Source of the DNA: a virus
Length of the DNA stretch: 40,597 nt
Direction: 5' to 3' (one strand)
Virus record (IMG/VR): IMGVR_UViG_3300046001_006267
Location: 1-40,597 of that record
The notes under the pieces: model-generated
What the model saw: the letters and a program-made list of their open reading frames with translations, nothing else
Told to the model about the DNA's origin: nothing
Database searches by the model: none
Shown here: positions 13,841 through 21,076 of the stretch, piece after piece
Layout: every line of letters begins with the position of its first letter
How positions within the stretch are numbered: position 1 is the first letter of the stretch
Program-made: the position numbers and the translations under genes

Positions 13841-14190
13841 TGGGCGACAACGAACTTCCAATCATCGGCTACGCGCTGCGGAGGGCTTGGAGTGGTGGCG
13901 ACGCCTACCTTTTGCGCCTTCACTCCGAGACGCCCAAGACGGCCCAAGCCACTGAGAAATCTTACGGCAATTGGTCCCGGCGGCCATCCCGCGTCAACAA
14001 GGACGATTTCCTTGTCCGCTGCGACACCGAGGGCGAGGCCGTCGCCATAGCAACGGCGGCGCGGGGCGCATGGGAGGCCCACGACGGCGCCGTGGCCGCC
14101 GCACACAAGGCCCTAGAAGCTGCGCGAGAAGCCCAGCGGCAAGCGTGGCGCGCGGCCTTCTCCCTCCCCTCCCAGGAGCGGGGGGAATGA
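13840..14190 (+). CDS. Hypothetical protein with helical C-terminus, 116 aa
   Basis: The ATG at 13840 overlaps the preceding stop (TGATG). The product begins MGDNELPIIGYALRRAWSGG. Its first half is mixed. Its second half is a long helix (AHDGAVAAAHKALEAAREAQ) that probably forms a coiled coil. It overlaps the next gene by four bases. No family is recognised. Confidence 0.68.
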   Translation: MGDNELPIIGYALRRAWSGGDAYLLRLHSETPKTAQATEKSYGNWSRRPSRVNKDDFLVRCDTEGEAVAIATAARGAWEAHDGAVAAAHKALEAAREAQRQAWRAAFSLPSQERGE

Positions 14191-14507
14191 AGGTCATCGC
14201 GCGAGGCCCCAACTTCATCGCCCACGGCCCGGATGAGGTTGATCAGACCGTCGTGGTGAACGGCAAGGTCGTCCACTTCGACTTCGACCGGCGCTTCGGC
14301 CCCCTGCTGACGGACGCGCACGGCGAGCCGCTGAAGCGCCAGCCGGTGTCCGAAAATCACCCGTTCTGGGCGCCGTTCAATGCGTGGCTGGCCGTGTGGC
14401 TCAATGCCAACCCCGACCCCGCCAAGCTGCCGGATCACACCGACCACCTAGACCGCAGCATGGCGCATCAAGCCGCGCCTAAGTCCAAGGACCAACCCAA
14501 TGGCTGA
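14187..14507 (+). CDS. Hypothetical protein, 106 aa
   Basis: The ATG at 14187 follows the purine-rich AGGAGCGGGGG. The product starts MKVIARGPNFIAHGPDEVDQ, with beta-rich character (VDQTVVVNGKVVHFDFDRRF), then a tryptophan-containing helix (FWAPFNAWLAVWLNANPDPA). No known family. It is coupled to both neighbours by overlaps. Confidence 0.68.
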   Translation: MKVIARGPNFIAHGPDEVDQTVVVNGKVVHFDFDRRFGPLLTDAHGEPLKRQPVSENHPFWAPFNAWLAVWLNANPDPAKLPDHTDHLDRSMAHQAAPKSKDQPNG

Positions 14508-14793
14508 GCATATGACAGGGCCGTACCGCGCCGAACACGGGGCGATCCACCACGAGGACACCGTCGCGCACTTCTTCACGGTGAGCCCGCCCGACTTCGC
14601 CGCTGACGTGGCGCACGCGCTCAACGCCGCTCGTGTCGCCCCTGCACTTCTAGAGGCGCTGGAGGGGCTGGCGAACGAGTGCGAGGCCGAGTTCACGCTC
14701 GACGGCAAGTGGGTCAGCGACGGGCAACTTGTGTCCCGCGCGACCTACGAAGCCGCCCGCTCCGCCCTCAACCTCGCCCGAGGCGGTGAGTGA
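14500..14793 (+). CDS. Small phage protein, 97 aa
   Basis: The product begins MAEHMTGPYRAEHGAIHHED and contains a helical segment ARVAPALLEALEGLANECEA. Small phage proteins of this shape are abundant next to recombination genes, but no activity is known to me. The start overlaps the previous gene by eight bases and the stop overlaps the next start. Confidence 0.68.
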   Translation: MAEHMTGPYRAEHGAIHHEDTVAHFFTVSPPDFAADVAHALNAARVAPALLEALEGLANECEAEFTLDGKWVSDGQLVSRATYEAARSALNLARGGE

Positions 14794-14966
14794 TGGCCCC
14801 GCAATTCCAGATCACGCAGAGCCCAGACGGTCGCGGCCTCGTGGACTGCGATTGGGTCTACGCCTTCGCGTCTCCCGACCTCGCCAAGTGGGCAATCGAC
14901 ACCGCCCAGACCGCCACCGAAGCCGCCCTGTCCAGAGCCTTCGGGGCGGGTGCTGAGAAGGAGTGA
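14793..14966 (+). CDS. Small hypothetical protein, 57 aa
   Basis: An ATG at 14793 in a TGATG overlap opens a 57-aa frame starting MAPQFQITQSPDGRGLVDCD and ending RAFGAGAEKE. Third-position GC is high and the tight overlaps at both ends support it. No domain is recognised. Confidence 0.6.
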   Translation: MAPQFQITQSPDGRGLVDCDWVYAFASPDLAKWAIDTAQTATEAALSRAFGAGAEKE

Positions 14967-15643
14967 GCCACTTGATCGCCCCGAACAACCTCCGACCCGT
15001 TCGCTCCACCCGCGAAGCCATCCTGCTAGCCCAGGATATCGCCAACGCGCTTGTGGCGCCTGCACCCGTGATAGCGAGGCTCGCCCGAGACGTAGTGACC
15101 GACCCGGAAACCGGCTGCGTGGTCTGGCAGGGATCGCTCGATGCAAATGGTTACGGGCGCATCGTTGTTATGTGCCCGGAGGCCCGCCGTAAGGTCACGT
15201 GGCGGGCACACCGGCTGGCTTACGAGATCGCCCATGGGCCGATACCGCAGGGCTTAGTGATCGACCACCTGTGCCGAAATAGGCGGTGCTGCAACGCTGC
15301 GCACCTGGAGGTCGTGACCTCGCGCGAAAACGTCCTGCGCGGCATTGGCCCTTCGGCCATGAACGCGCGCAAGGATGCATGCGACAACGGCCACCCGTTC
15401 GTCGGCGAAAACCTTTACGTGTGGAAGGGGCACCGCGGATGCCGCGCGTGCAGACGGGCCGCTGTCTCCGAGAGCGCGCGGCGCAAACGCGAAGCGGCAG
15501 GCCCGGCGCCCCGCCAGACGCATTGCGTAAACGGGCACCCCCTCAGCGGCGACAACCTCTACGTCCACAACGGAAAGCGGTACTGCCGCACCTGCTGCCG
15601 CCGCCGCTCGAATGCCTACAAGGCCAGCAGGAGGGCGGCATGA
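14963..15643 (+). CDS. HNH endonuclease with duplicated C-terminal zinc-ribbon-like units
   Basis: This protein of about 226 aa starts at GTG 14963, or at TTG 14972, which is better spaced from AAGGAG. The HNH_3 core reads WRAHRLAYEIAHGPIPQG then VIDHLCRNRRCCNAAHLEVV. Two copies of a roughly 30-residue unit follow (DNGHPFVGENLYVWKGHRGC and VNGHPLSGDNLYVHNGKRYC), each ending in CxxC and likely binding zinc and DNA. It resembles free-standing phage homing endonucleases. It is embedded in the early operon by overlaps on both sides. Confidence 0.9.
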   Translation: MSHLIAPNNLRPVRSTREAILLAQDIANALVAPAPVIARLARDVVTDPETGCVVWQGSLDANGYGRIVVMCPEARRKVTWRAHRLAYEIAHGPIPQGLVIDHLCRNRRCCNAAHLEVVTSRENVLRGIGPSAMNARKDACDNGHPFVGENLYVWKGHRGCRACRRAAVSESARRKREAAGPAPRQTHCVNGHPLSGDNLYVHNGKRYCRTCCRRRSNAYKASRRAA

Positions 15644-15738
15644 CCCGCCCGCCCAGGCTCGCCACCCGCATCCCTACCCCCCTCGCCCTAGCCGCCGTCT
15701 ACCTCGCGGCCTTCCTGATCTGGAGCGCGCTCACATGA
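15640..15738 (+). CDS. Tiny single-pass membrane protein, 32 aa
   Basis: The ATG at 15640 overlaps the HNH stop. The product MTRPPRLATRIPTPLALAAV continues into a hydrophobic helix ending FLIWSALT. The N-terminus is basic, so it should lie inside the cell. Its stop overlaps the next membrane gene (ATGA). Two adjacent small membrane proteins suggest a joint role, unknown. Confidence 0.55.
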   Translation: MTRPPRLATRIPTPLALAAVYLAAFLIWSALT

Positions 15739-15923
15739 ACGCAGCCGACCCCTTCACCCGAGCCTCGCCCACCTACCTCAACGCCATGCGCCATCAGGCC
15801 AGGTCCGGCCCCGCTTTCGAGGTCACCGGACGCAGGCCCCTATGGGTGGACTTCCTCGCCCTTGGCTCCCTGGTCGGGTTCGGCTGGCTGGTCCTGACGC
15901 TGGCCGCCGTGGTGTTCGCGTGA
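15735..15923 (+). CDS. Small single-pass membrane protein, 62 aa
   Basis: The ATG at 15735 begins MNAADPFTRASPTYLNAMRH. A polar 36-residue N-terminus precedes one strong transmembrane helix (DFLALGSLVGFGWLVLTLAA) that ends the protein. It overlaps genes on both sides. The tail-anchored topology is clear. Function is not. Confidence 0.65.
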   Translation: MNAADPFTRASPTYLNAMRHQARSGPAFEVTGRRPLWVDFLALGSLVGFGWLVLTLAAVVFA

Positions 15924-16108
15924 TGGGCGTCGAGTTCGACAACCAGACCTTGCGCGACCTACGCCGCAGCATCCTCTACCGCGCCCGCCACTACCGCGAC
16001 ACCTACTTCCGCGACGGCTGGGGATTCGACCGCCGGATGCTCGCCCACATGCTTGAACACGCCCGCGACTACCGGGCCAGAGAGAAGGCCGACCATGCAC
16101 TCGTCTGA
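15923..16108 (+). CDS. Small arginine-rich protein, 61 aa
   Basis: The ATG at 15923 lies in a TGATG overlap. The product starts MGVEFDNQTLRDLRRSILYR and is rich in Arg, Tyr and His (HYRDTYFRDGWGFDRRMLAH). It is helical and basic, so nucleic-acid binding is possible. It overlaps the ERF gene by 14 bases. Confidence 0.65.
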   Translation: MGVEFDNQTLRDLRRSILYRARHYRDTYFRDGWGFDRRMLAHMLEHARDYRAREKADHALV

Positions 16109-16787
16109 TTCACTCGGGTACATCTCGCCCGCGCTCGTTAAGGCGCTTGCGGAGATCGGCGGGGTCGCCAAGTCGGCGGACAACCCGTTTTTCAAGTCCA
16201 AGTACGCGACCCTAGAGGCCGTGATTGAGGCGAGCAAGCCGGTGCTTGTGGCCAATGGGCTCGCGGTCATGCAGGGCGGCGGCTCCTACTCCAACGGCGC
16301 CCTGGCGATCACCACCCGCATCATTCACGACACTGGCGAGTGGATCGAGACGACCATGGAGATTCCGCTGGCCAAGTCGGACCCGCAAGGCGCGGGCTCG
16401 GCGGTCAGCTACGGGCGACGCTACGCCCTTATGGCCCTGCTTAACATGCCCGCCGTGGATGACGACGGGAACGCCGCGAGCAAGCCCGCCGAGCCCCCGC
16501 AGCAGCTCGCCCCGACCATCCACCCCGAAGGCCCAGACTGGTGGGGCGCGACCGGCTACGGCCTGAACGCATCCCAGGCCAAGAAGGCGGGCATGGACGT
16601 GCGCCACGAGGACATGCGGTCGGAAATCAGCCGCCTATCCACGGGCGTCGAGTGGCGCAAGTGGTGCGCGGACAACTCCGAGGAGATCGGAAAGATGCCG
16701 CAGGCTTGGCGCGTGATCCTGCGCCAGGAGGCGGAAGAACAAGCCCGTGAGCTGGGCGTAGACCTCAACAACAGAAAGGCGGCTTGA
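16095..16787 (+). CDS. erf: ERF-family single-strand annealing protein
   Basis: This 230-aa protein anneals complementary single strands, allowing recombination and circularisation of permuted headful-packaged DNA after infection, as P22 Erf does. The ERF core is visible: GVAKSADNPFFKSKYATLEA at the N-terminus, LAVMQGGGSYSNGALAITTR, and DPQGAGSAVSYGRRYALMAL with the conserved S-Y-x-R-R-Y motif. The C-terminus (EISRLSTGVEWRKWCADNSE) may contact partner proteins. An SSB-like small protein follows directly. Confidence 0.92.
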   Translation: MHSSDSLGYISPALVKALAEIGGVAKSADNPFFKSKYATLEAVIEASKPVLVANGLAVMQGGGSYSNGALAITTRIIHDTGEWIETTMEIPLAKSDPQGAGSAVSYGRRYALMALLNMPAVDDDGNAASKPAEPPQQLAPTIHPEGPDWWGATGYGLNASQAKKAGMDVRHEDMRSEISRLSTGVEWRKWCADNSEEIGKMPQAWRVILRQEAEEQARELGVDLNNRKAA

Positions 16788-16789
16788 CC

Positions 16790-17098
16790 GTGGCTTATAC
16801 CCCCAAACCGGGATCGTTCTCGCTATTCAAAAACGACCGCAAAGAGAAAGACACCCACCCGGACTATCGCGGCGACGGCGCCCTTCTGGACGGAACGCCG
16901 GCCTGGATCAGCGCATGGCTGAAAGAGGCCAACGGGAAGAAGTTCTTCTCGATCTCGATCAAGCCGAAGGACGACCAGGGTGCGGACTTTCGCGGCGGCA
17001 GTGCAGGCCCTGTGGCCGGGAGCGGCCGCGACGATCCGGCCGGTGGCTCCCCGTTCGACGACTCTGTGCCCTTCCTCGTCCGCGACACCATCCTCTAG
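16790..17098 (+). CDS. Small protein with SSB-like acidic tip, 102 aa
   Basis: GTG 16790 is preferred over TTG 16784 because of the AAAGGCGG sequence upstream. The product begins (V)AYTPKPGSFSLFKNDRKEKD, forms a beta-rich fold (GKKFFSISIKPKDDQG), and has a glycine-serine linker leading to DDSVPF, which resembles the DDDIPF tip of bacterial SSB. It is not a standard OB-fold SSB by length or motif. Position after erf suggests that it accompanies annealing. The likeness of the tip may be coincidental. Confidence 0.6.
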   Translation: MAYTPKPGSFSLFKNDRKEKDTHPDYRGDGALLDGTPAWISAWLKEANGKKFFSISIKPKDDQGADFRGGSAGPVAGSGRDDPAGGSPFDDSVPFLVRDTIL

Positions 17099-17153
17099 CA
17101 GCAAGGGCGGCCGGGACGTTCAGGGTTAAGAGCCCCCCGGCCGGTTGCCTCCC

Positions 17154-17657
17154 ATGAGCATCATTCCGATCCGCTACACATGGACCGGCCGGGCAATGGA
17201 GCCGATTGACCGACACCACAACCTCGCCGCCGCGCAGTTTACGACGGGCGAGGAGTACACCCTGGAGGAGTGGTCCGACCGCTCCAAGAGAAGCCATGAC
17301 CACTTTTTCGTCTGCGTCGATCAGGCGTGGCAGACCCGGCCCGAGCGGCTAACCGAGCGGTTCCCCACGCCCGACCACCTCCGCAAGTTTGCGCTGATCC
17401 GCGCCGGCTACCGGGACGAGCGGTCGATTGTCTGCGCCTCCAAGGCCGAGGCCCTGCGTCTGGCGGCCTTCATCCGCCCCATGGACGAGTACGCCGTGGT
17501 GGTCCCCTCAGAGGCCGTGGTGACGGTCTACACGGCCAAGAGCCAATCGAAGAAGGCCATGGGGCCGAAGGTGTTTCAGGAGAGCAAGGACGCGGTGTTC
17601 GTTGTCCTGGCCGACATGCTGGGCGTTGAGCCCGGAGAGCTGGCGAGGGCCGCATGA
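17154..17657 (+). CDS. Conserved-looking phage early protein, 167 aa
   Basis: The ATG at 17154 begins MSIIPIRYTWTGRAMEPIDR. The C-terminal half has IRAGYRDERSIVCASKAEAL and TVYTAKSQSKKAMGPKVFQE, segments that recur in proteins encoded near recombination genes of alphaproteobacterial phages. I cannot name the enzyme. The basic, serine-rich SQSKKAMG segment may bind nucleic acid. It overlaps the downstream HNH-like gene by four bases. Confidence 0.72.
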   Translation: MSIIPIRYTWTGRAMEPIDRHHNLAAAQFTTGEEYTLEEWSDRSKRSHDHFFVCVDQAWQTRPERLTERFPTPDHLRKFALIRAGYRDERSIVCASKAEALRLAAFIRPMDEYAVVVPSEAVVTVYTAKSQSKKAMGPKVFQESKDAVFVVLADMLGVEPGELARAA

Positions 17658-18145
17658 TCCGCCTGTCAGAAGATACCCGCCGCGCGCTGGCCGACGCCAA
17701 GGCCAAGGTCCGCGAGATCATGCGCCCGGAACTGGAGGCGCAGAAAATCGCCCGCAAGCAGGCCCGTAGGACGCGCGAGAAGGCCGTCCAGGGCGCTCCG
17801 GGGCAAAGGGAGCCCAGAGACACAGACGCGGCGTTCCTGGCCTACCTGCGCCGCCAGCCGTGCGAGGCGGCGGGCCTGGGTGGATGCTCGGGGCCGATTG
17901 AGGCCGCTCACATCCGGTACTCGGAGGCCGGGCGGGGCCGCAATCCGGGGCTGCAGCGGAAGAACCACGACCGCCACGCAAATCCGCTGTGCCGCTTCCA
18001 CCACCAGCACGACCAGCACAAAGGGGCTGAGCGGGCTTTTTGGGCGCGGCTCGGCAAGGACGCTTACGCGACCGCGGAACGCCACTACGCCGCCTTTCTG
18101 GCCGGTCGCCCCTTCCCCGGCGGCAAGCATAAGGAGCAGCCATGA
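17654..18145 (+). CDS. HNH-like nuclease, DUF968/Ref-type
   Basis: This 163-aa protein has a basic helical N-terminus (EAQKIARKQARRTREKAV), then a zinc- and HNH-type module: CEAAGLGGCSGPIEAAHIRY and NPLCRFHHQHDQHKGAERAF, ending in a WARLGKDAYATAERHYAAFL segment typical of DUF968 proteins. Family members act as RecA-stimulated or structure-specific nucleases in phage recombination. Its place beside erf fits. The split C..C..H and C..HH pattern looks complete. Confidence 0.82.
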   Translation: MIRLSEDTRRALADAKAKVREIMRPELEAQKIARKQARRTREKAVQGAPGQREPRDTDAAFLAYLRRQPCEAAGLGGCSGPIEAAHIRYSEAGRGRNPGLQRKNHDRHANPLCRFHHQHDQHKGAERAFWARLGKDAYATAERHYAAFLAGRPFPGGKHKEQP

Positions 18146-18774
18146 CCGACAACCCGAGTTCGTTCCGCCCGCAAGAGGCGGGCTGGCAATCAATTGAGAG
18201 CGCGCCGAGGGATGGGACGCCGGTTCTGTTGATCGGCAAGTATCCGCAGGCTGTCGGGTGGTCGGACATCTATCAAGGCTGGTGGGACAAGTTCCTGAAC
18301 GACTGCGAAGGGGCCTTCACCCGATGGCCGCACATGTTCGCTCCCACCCACTTCATGGCCATGCCCGCCCCTCCAGCAACCCCACCCGAGGCCCTGGTTA
18401 CGACAGGTGCGGAGCCGAAGGCGAGCGAACTAAAAGACAACCCAGAGAGGGCGGTAGCCGAAGCTGCGACACCCGTTGAGGAGCGGCTGCGGAAAGCGGC
18501 TCACGGCTCGATCCATGAACGGTCGATGGTCCTGCTCAACGAAGCCGCCGACACAATCACAGACCTACGCGCCAAGCTCGCGGCTGCGGAGGAACAAGCG
18601 GAGCGTTGGGCGCAAGTCGCTGAAACCGGATTCGCGAAACGCAAGGCTGCGGAGGAACGGGTAAGGGCGCTGGAGGGCGTGGTGGTTCGCAACGTGGACG
18701 TGATGACGTGCGCCGGTTCCGATGAGGCAATCGTTAGCTCCCTCCTCTCCACCACCCCCGAAGGGAGCGAGTAG
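18142..18774 (+). CDS. DUF551-type N-terminus fused to a coiled coil, 210 aa
   Basis: The N-terminal 70 residues (WQSIESAPRDGTPVLL ... THFMAMPAPP) match the DUF551 pattern common in phage early proteins. After a proline-rich linker, residues about 115-180 form a long coiled coil (NEAADTITDLRAKLAAAEEQ). Function of DUF551 is unknown. The coil suggests oligomerisation. The gene overlaps the HNH-like gene by four bases. Confidence 0.75.
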   Translation: MTDNPSSFRPQEAGWQSIESAPRDGTPVLLIGKYPQAVGWSDIYQGWWDKFLNDCEGAFTRWPHMFAPTHFMAMPAPPATPPEALVTTGAEPKASELKDNPERAVAEAATPVEERLRKAAHGSIHERSMVLLNEAADTITDLRAKLAAAEEQAERWAQVAETGFAKRKAAEERVRALEGVVVRNVDVMTCAGSDEAIVSSLLSTTPEGSE

Positions 18775-18775
18775 G

Positions 18776-18976
18776 ATGAGGTCAGCCATTCTCTACGCCG
18801 CCTGCTGGTGCGCCCTGTTGGCCCTGCATCTCGGCCTACAGCTCGCGTTGATCGGGCAGGCTCCGGAGCCGCTTCAATCCGGCCTGACTATGGCGTGGGC
18901 GATATCCGCAACGATCTTTGCTGGGGTCGCGGTCCTGGTCGCCAGGCCCAACACCCCCAGCCCGAGGAGACGGTGA
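18776..18976 (+). CDS. Small two-pass membrane protein, 66 aa
   Basis: The ATG at 18776 follows GTAGG. The product begins MRSAILYAACWCALLALHLG and has a second hydrophobic helix (GLTMAWAISATIFAGVAVLV), ending in a basic tail (SPRRR). It overlaps the next gene (TGATG). The role is unknown. Confidence 0.68.
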   Translation: MRSAILYAACWCALLALHLGLQLALIGQAPEPLQSGLTMAWAISATIFAGVAVLVARPNTPSPRRR

Positions 18977-19176
18977 TGAGTGAGCACCGCTGTGAGACGT
19001 GCCGGTTTTGGGACACGAAGCGAAGTCGAGACGCCCTGGTTGAAGTGCGTGATTGCCGCCGGTTCCCGCCCACCGTCTTGCCCGGTCCCAACCATGGGAC
19101 CGTCGTGCCTTATCGCCCGCGTTTATGGCCCACTGATTGGTGCGGCGAATACCAACCCACGGAGCGGACCCCATGA
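18976..19176 (+). CDS. Small CxxC zinc-ribbon-like protein, 66 aa
   Basis: The start MSEHRCETCRFWDTKR, with later DCRRFPPT and WPTDWCGEYQP, gives four cysteines in a CxxC...C...C pattern with nearby tryptophans. This is a common motif set in small phage proteins thought to bind zinc. It is coupled by overlaps at both ends. No biochemical role is known to me. Confidence 0.72.
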   Translation: MSEHRCETCRFWDTKRSRDALVEVRDCRRFPPTVLPGPNHGTVVPYRPRLWPTDWCGEYQPTERTP

Positions 19177-19436
19177 CCACCCCATCTGTTGAAGAGGCCG
19201 TGGCGAGGCTGACGGAGTTGGCCAAAGGACCGGACATCGGTCTTACCGACTTCCTTCCGCACCTCCGCGCCCTCCTCGCCGACCACGCCAACCTCCGCGC
19301 TCTGTTGGTCGAGGCTGGGGAGGGGTTGGGCGGCTTCGTTGCTCATTACCCCATGGGTATCAACCCGTTCTTGGACAACGCTTTCCGCCAAGCCCGCACC
19401 CTCCGCGACAAGATCAGGAAGGCGGCGGGGGGATGA
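19173..19436 (+). CDS. Small helical protein, 87 aa
   Basis: The ATG at 19173 begins MTTPSVEEAVARLTELAKGP. The product is helical, with a repeated Leu/Ala pattern (HLRALLADHANLRALLVEAG). It overlaps both neighbours. No domain is recognised. Confidence 0.65.
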   Translation: MTTPSVEEAVARLTELAKGPDIGLTDFLPHLRALLADHANLRALLVEAGEGLGGFVAHYPMGINPFLDNAFRQARTLRDKIRKAAGG

Positions 19437-19732
19437 GGGTCTGTCCAGAACGCGATGCGATCTGCCCGCCCATGACCGACAACCACGGGCTTAGTGCGGA
19501 GAACACGGACACCATCGCCCGGCTCCGCGAGGCGAAGGCGATCAGCCCGAACACCGCCGACCTGTTGACCGCCGCGTGGGCACAGACGAACGCACTCCTC
19601 GACGCCGCTCGTGAGGAAAGCGCGGCGAGGGTCAAGGCCGAAGTCGAGGGAAGCTGTTCGTTTTGGGAGCCCCGCCCCAAGGCCGACGCCATCCTTTCCC
19701 TCACCTCCCCACCCGTGGACGGGAAGCCGTGA
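19433..19732 (+). CDS. Hypothetical protein, 99 aa
   Basis: The product starts MRVCPERDAICPPMTDNHGL. An alternative ATG at residue 14 (19472) would give 86 aa. It contains a helical middle (ADLLTAAWAQTNALLDAARE). It overlaps the next gene by four bases (GTGA). No family is recognised. Confidence 0.6.
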   Translation: MRVCPERDAICPPMTDNHGLSAENTDTIARLREAKAISPNTADLLTAAWAQTNALLDAAREESAARVKAEVEGSCSFWEPRPKADAILSLTSPPVDGKP

Positions 19733-19929
19733 GCAAGCGCGCCGCGTTCAGCCAGGCCGACGTGGAGCGCGTAGCCCGCGCCCTCAAGGCTGTGGGCGAA
19801 ACGGTCGGCGCGGTGGATATCCGGCCGGATGGCTCCTTCCGGGTGTTGACCGGCCGCGAGGTCGCCGCGAACGAATCTCTCAGCCCGTTAGCGGCTTGGG
19901 AGCGGGAGCATGGTCACCGTGCGGCTTAG
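19729..19929 (+). CDS. Small protein before integrase (possible excisionase)
   Basis: The GTG at 19729 overlaps the previous stop (GTGA). The 66-aa product begins (V)SKRAAFSQADVERVARALKA and has a short beta segment (GAVDIRPDGSFRVLTGREVA). It overlaps int by 20 bases. Size and position fit an excisionase or directionality factor. Similar proteins often precede integrases in alphaproteobacterial prophages, but no wing-helix signature is certain. Confidence 0.6.
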   Translation: MSKRAAFSQADVERVARALKAVGETVGAVDIRPDGSFRVLTGREVAANESLSPLAAWEREHGHRAA

Positions 19930-20908
19930 GGGTGTCCATGTCGTCACGGCGAAGGGGCGCGAGTACCACTACGCCTGGAGGGGCGGCCCTAGGCTCCCCG
20001 GCGTTCCTGGGTCGCCGTCCTACGTCGCGGCGTTCAATGCCGCCCACACGGCCCGGAAAACGCCCCTGGCGGGCACGTTCCGATCTGTGATCGTCCGGTA
20101 CAAGGCCAGCCCGGCCTTCACCAAGCTCAGCGCCCACACACTGCGGGCCTACAGGAAGCACCTGGACGAGATCGATCGACGTTGGGGCTCACTGCCGATC
20201 AAGGCCCTGGACGATCCGGGCGTGCGCCGGCACTTCGTCAACTGGCGCGACGAGATGGCCGACAACGCCCGCACGGCGGACATGGCGATAGGCGTCCTAA
20301 AGCGCGTCCTGTCATGGGCGGAGGAGCGGGTCTATGTCACGTCCAATCAGGCCAAGCCCATCGGGCGCCTGCATCGGGCGGACAAGGCCGACGCGATCTG
20401 GACCGCCGACGACCTCACCGCCTTTCTGAAGGAAGCGAGCGCGGAGTTGGGCTGGGCGGTGGAGCTTGCGCTGCACACGGGCCTGCGCCAATCGGATCTG
20501 ATCCGGCTGGCCTGGAATCATCGCGAGGGCGACGAGTTCAGGCTGCGGACGGCAAAGCGGGGGAAGTTTGTCGGCATCCCGATCACGCCGGGGTGCAAGG
20601 CGCTGCTGGAGCGCATCGAGAGGCGGGGGCCGGTGATCCTGTCCACCCAGCGCGGCAAGAAGCCCTGGACGGCGGATGGCCTGCGCTCCTCGTTCGGCAA
20701 GGCGTGCAAGGACGCCAAGGTATCGCGGACGTTCCACGATCTGCGCCGCACCGCCGCGACCAATCTCGTTTCAGCCGGGATCGACTCCGCTCAGGTGGCG
20801 TCGATCATGGGCTGGGCAGAGGATGACGTTGAGGCGATGAAGCGGAAGTATGTGAGCCGGTCGGCGGTCGTCGCCGCCGTGCTTGCGAAGCTGGAAAAGG
20901 GGGGCTAA
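19910..20908 (+). CDS. int: Tyrosine integrase
   Basis: This 332-aa site-specific recombinase inserts the phage at a tRNA-Lys-like site (attP at 21006). The catalytic set is visible: R193 in HTGLRQSDLIRLAW, a lysine near 216-219 in TAKRGKF, H276 and R279 in FHDLRRTAATNLV, W302 in IMGWAEDDVEAM (in place of the usual second histidine) and nucleophile Y314 in KRKYVSRS. The SAM-like core-binding domain spans about 65-150. The ATG at 19910 lies within the upstream gene. int ends about 100 bases before attP, the usual arrangement. Confidence 0.95.
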   Translation: MVTVRLRGVHVVTAKGREYHYAWRGGPRLPGVPGSPSYVAAFNAAHTARKTPLAGTFRSVIVRYKASPAFTKLSAHTLRAYRKHLDEIDRRWGSLPIKALDDPGVRRHFVNWRDEMADNARTADMAIGVLKRVLSWAEERVYVTSNQAKPIGRLHRADKADAIWTADDLTAFLKEASAELGWAVELALHTGLRQSDLIRLAWNHREGDEFRLRTAKRGKFVGIPITPGCKALLERIERRGPVILSTQRGKKPWTADGLRSSFGKACKDAKVSRTFHDLRRTAATNLVSAGIDSAQVASIMGWAEDDVEAMKRKYVSRSAVVAAVLAKLEKGG

Positions 20909-21005
20909 GAGAACGCTCCCCGAACGGTTGGGTGTAAAACCCTCAACAAAACTGCAAAAGCGGTAAAGCGCGGGGAGCCGAGAAACCTAATAGGTTCAAG
21001 GCGAT
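20909..21005. promoter_or_regulatory. Region between int and the att core, with inverted repeats
   Basis: No gene is present. A GCTCCCCG/CGGGGAGC pair (20915-20922 and 20971-20978) encloses a smaller hairpin, gttgggt...accctcaac. A perfect 13-base palindrome, AACCTA-A-TAGGTT, lies at 20984-20996, ten bases before the tRNA-like core. These may be integrase or excisionase arm sites, or a terminator for int. No T run follows the stems on the plus strand. Confidence 0.5.
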
Positions 21006-21048
21006 GGGTGCATAGCTCAGTTGGTAGAGCAGCTGACTCTTAATCAGC
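21006..21048 (+). other. attP core: 5' half of tRNA-Lys (CUU anticodon)
   Basis: The segment starts gggtgcatagctcagttgg and continues through a complete D arm and anticodon arm (ctgactcttaatcag, anticodon CTT). It reads as the 5' half of a tRNA-Lys and then diverges. The bases after it (cgcaaattcaaagcc at 21058-21072) faintly resemble a T arm, but no T stem or 3' acceptor strand can pair. It is therefore not a functional tRNA but the phage half of the attachment site next to int. Integration in the anticodon region would give the host tRNA a new 5' half. Confidence 0.82.
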
Positions 21049-21076
21049 CCCTATACCCGCAAATTCAAAGCCTTGA

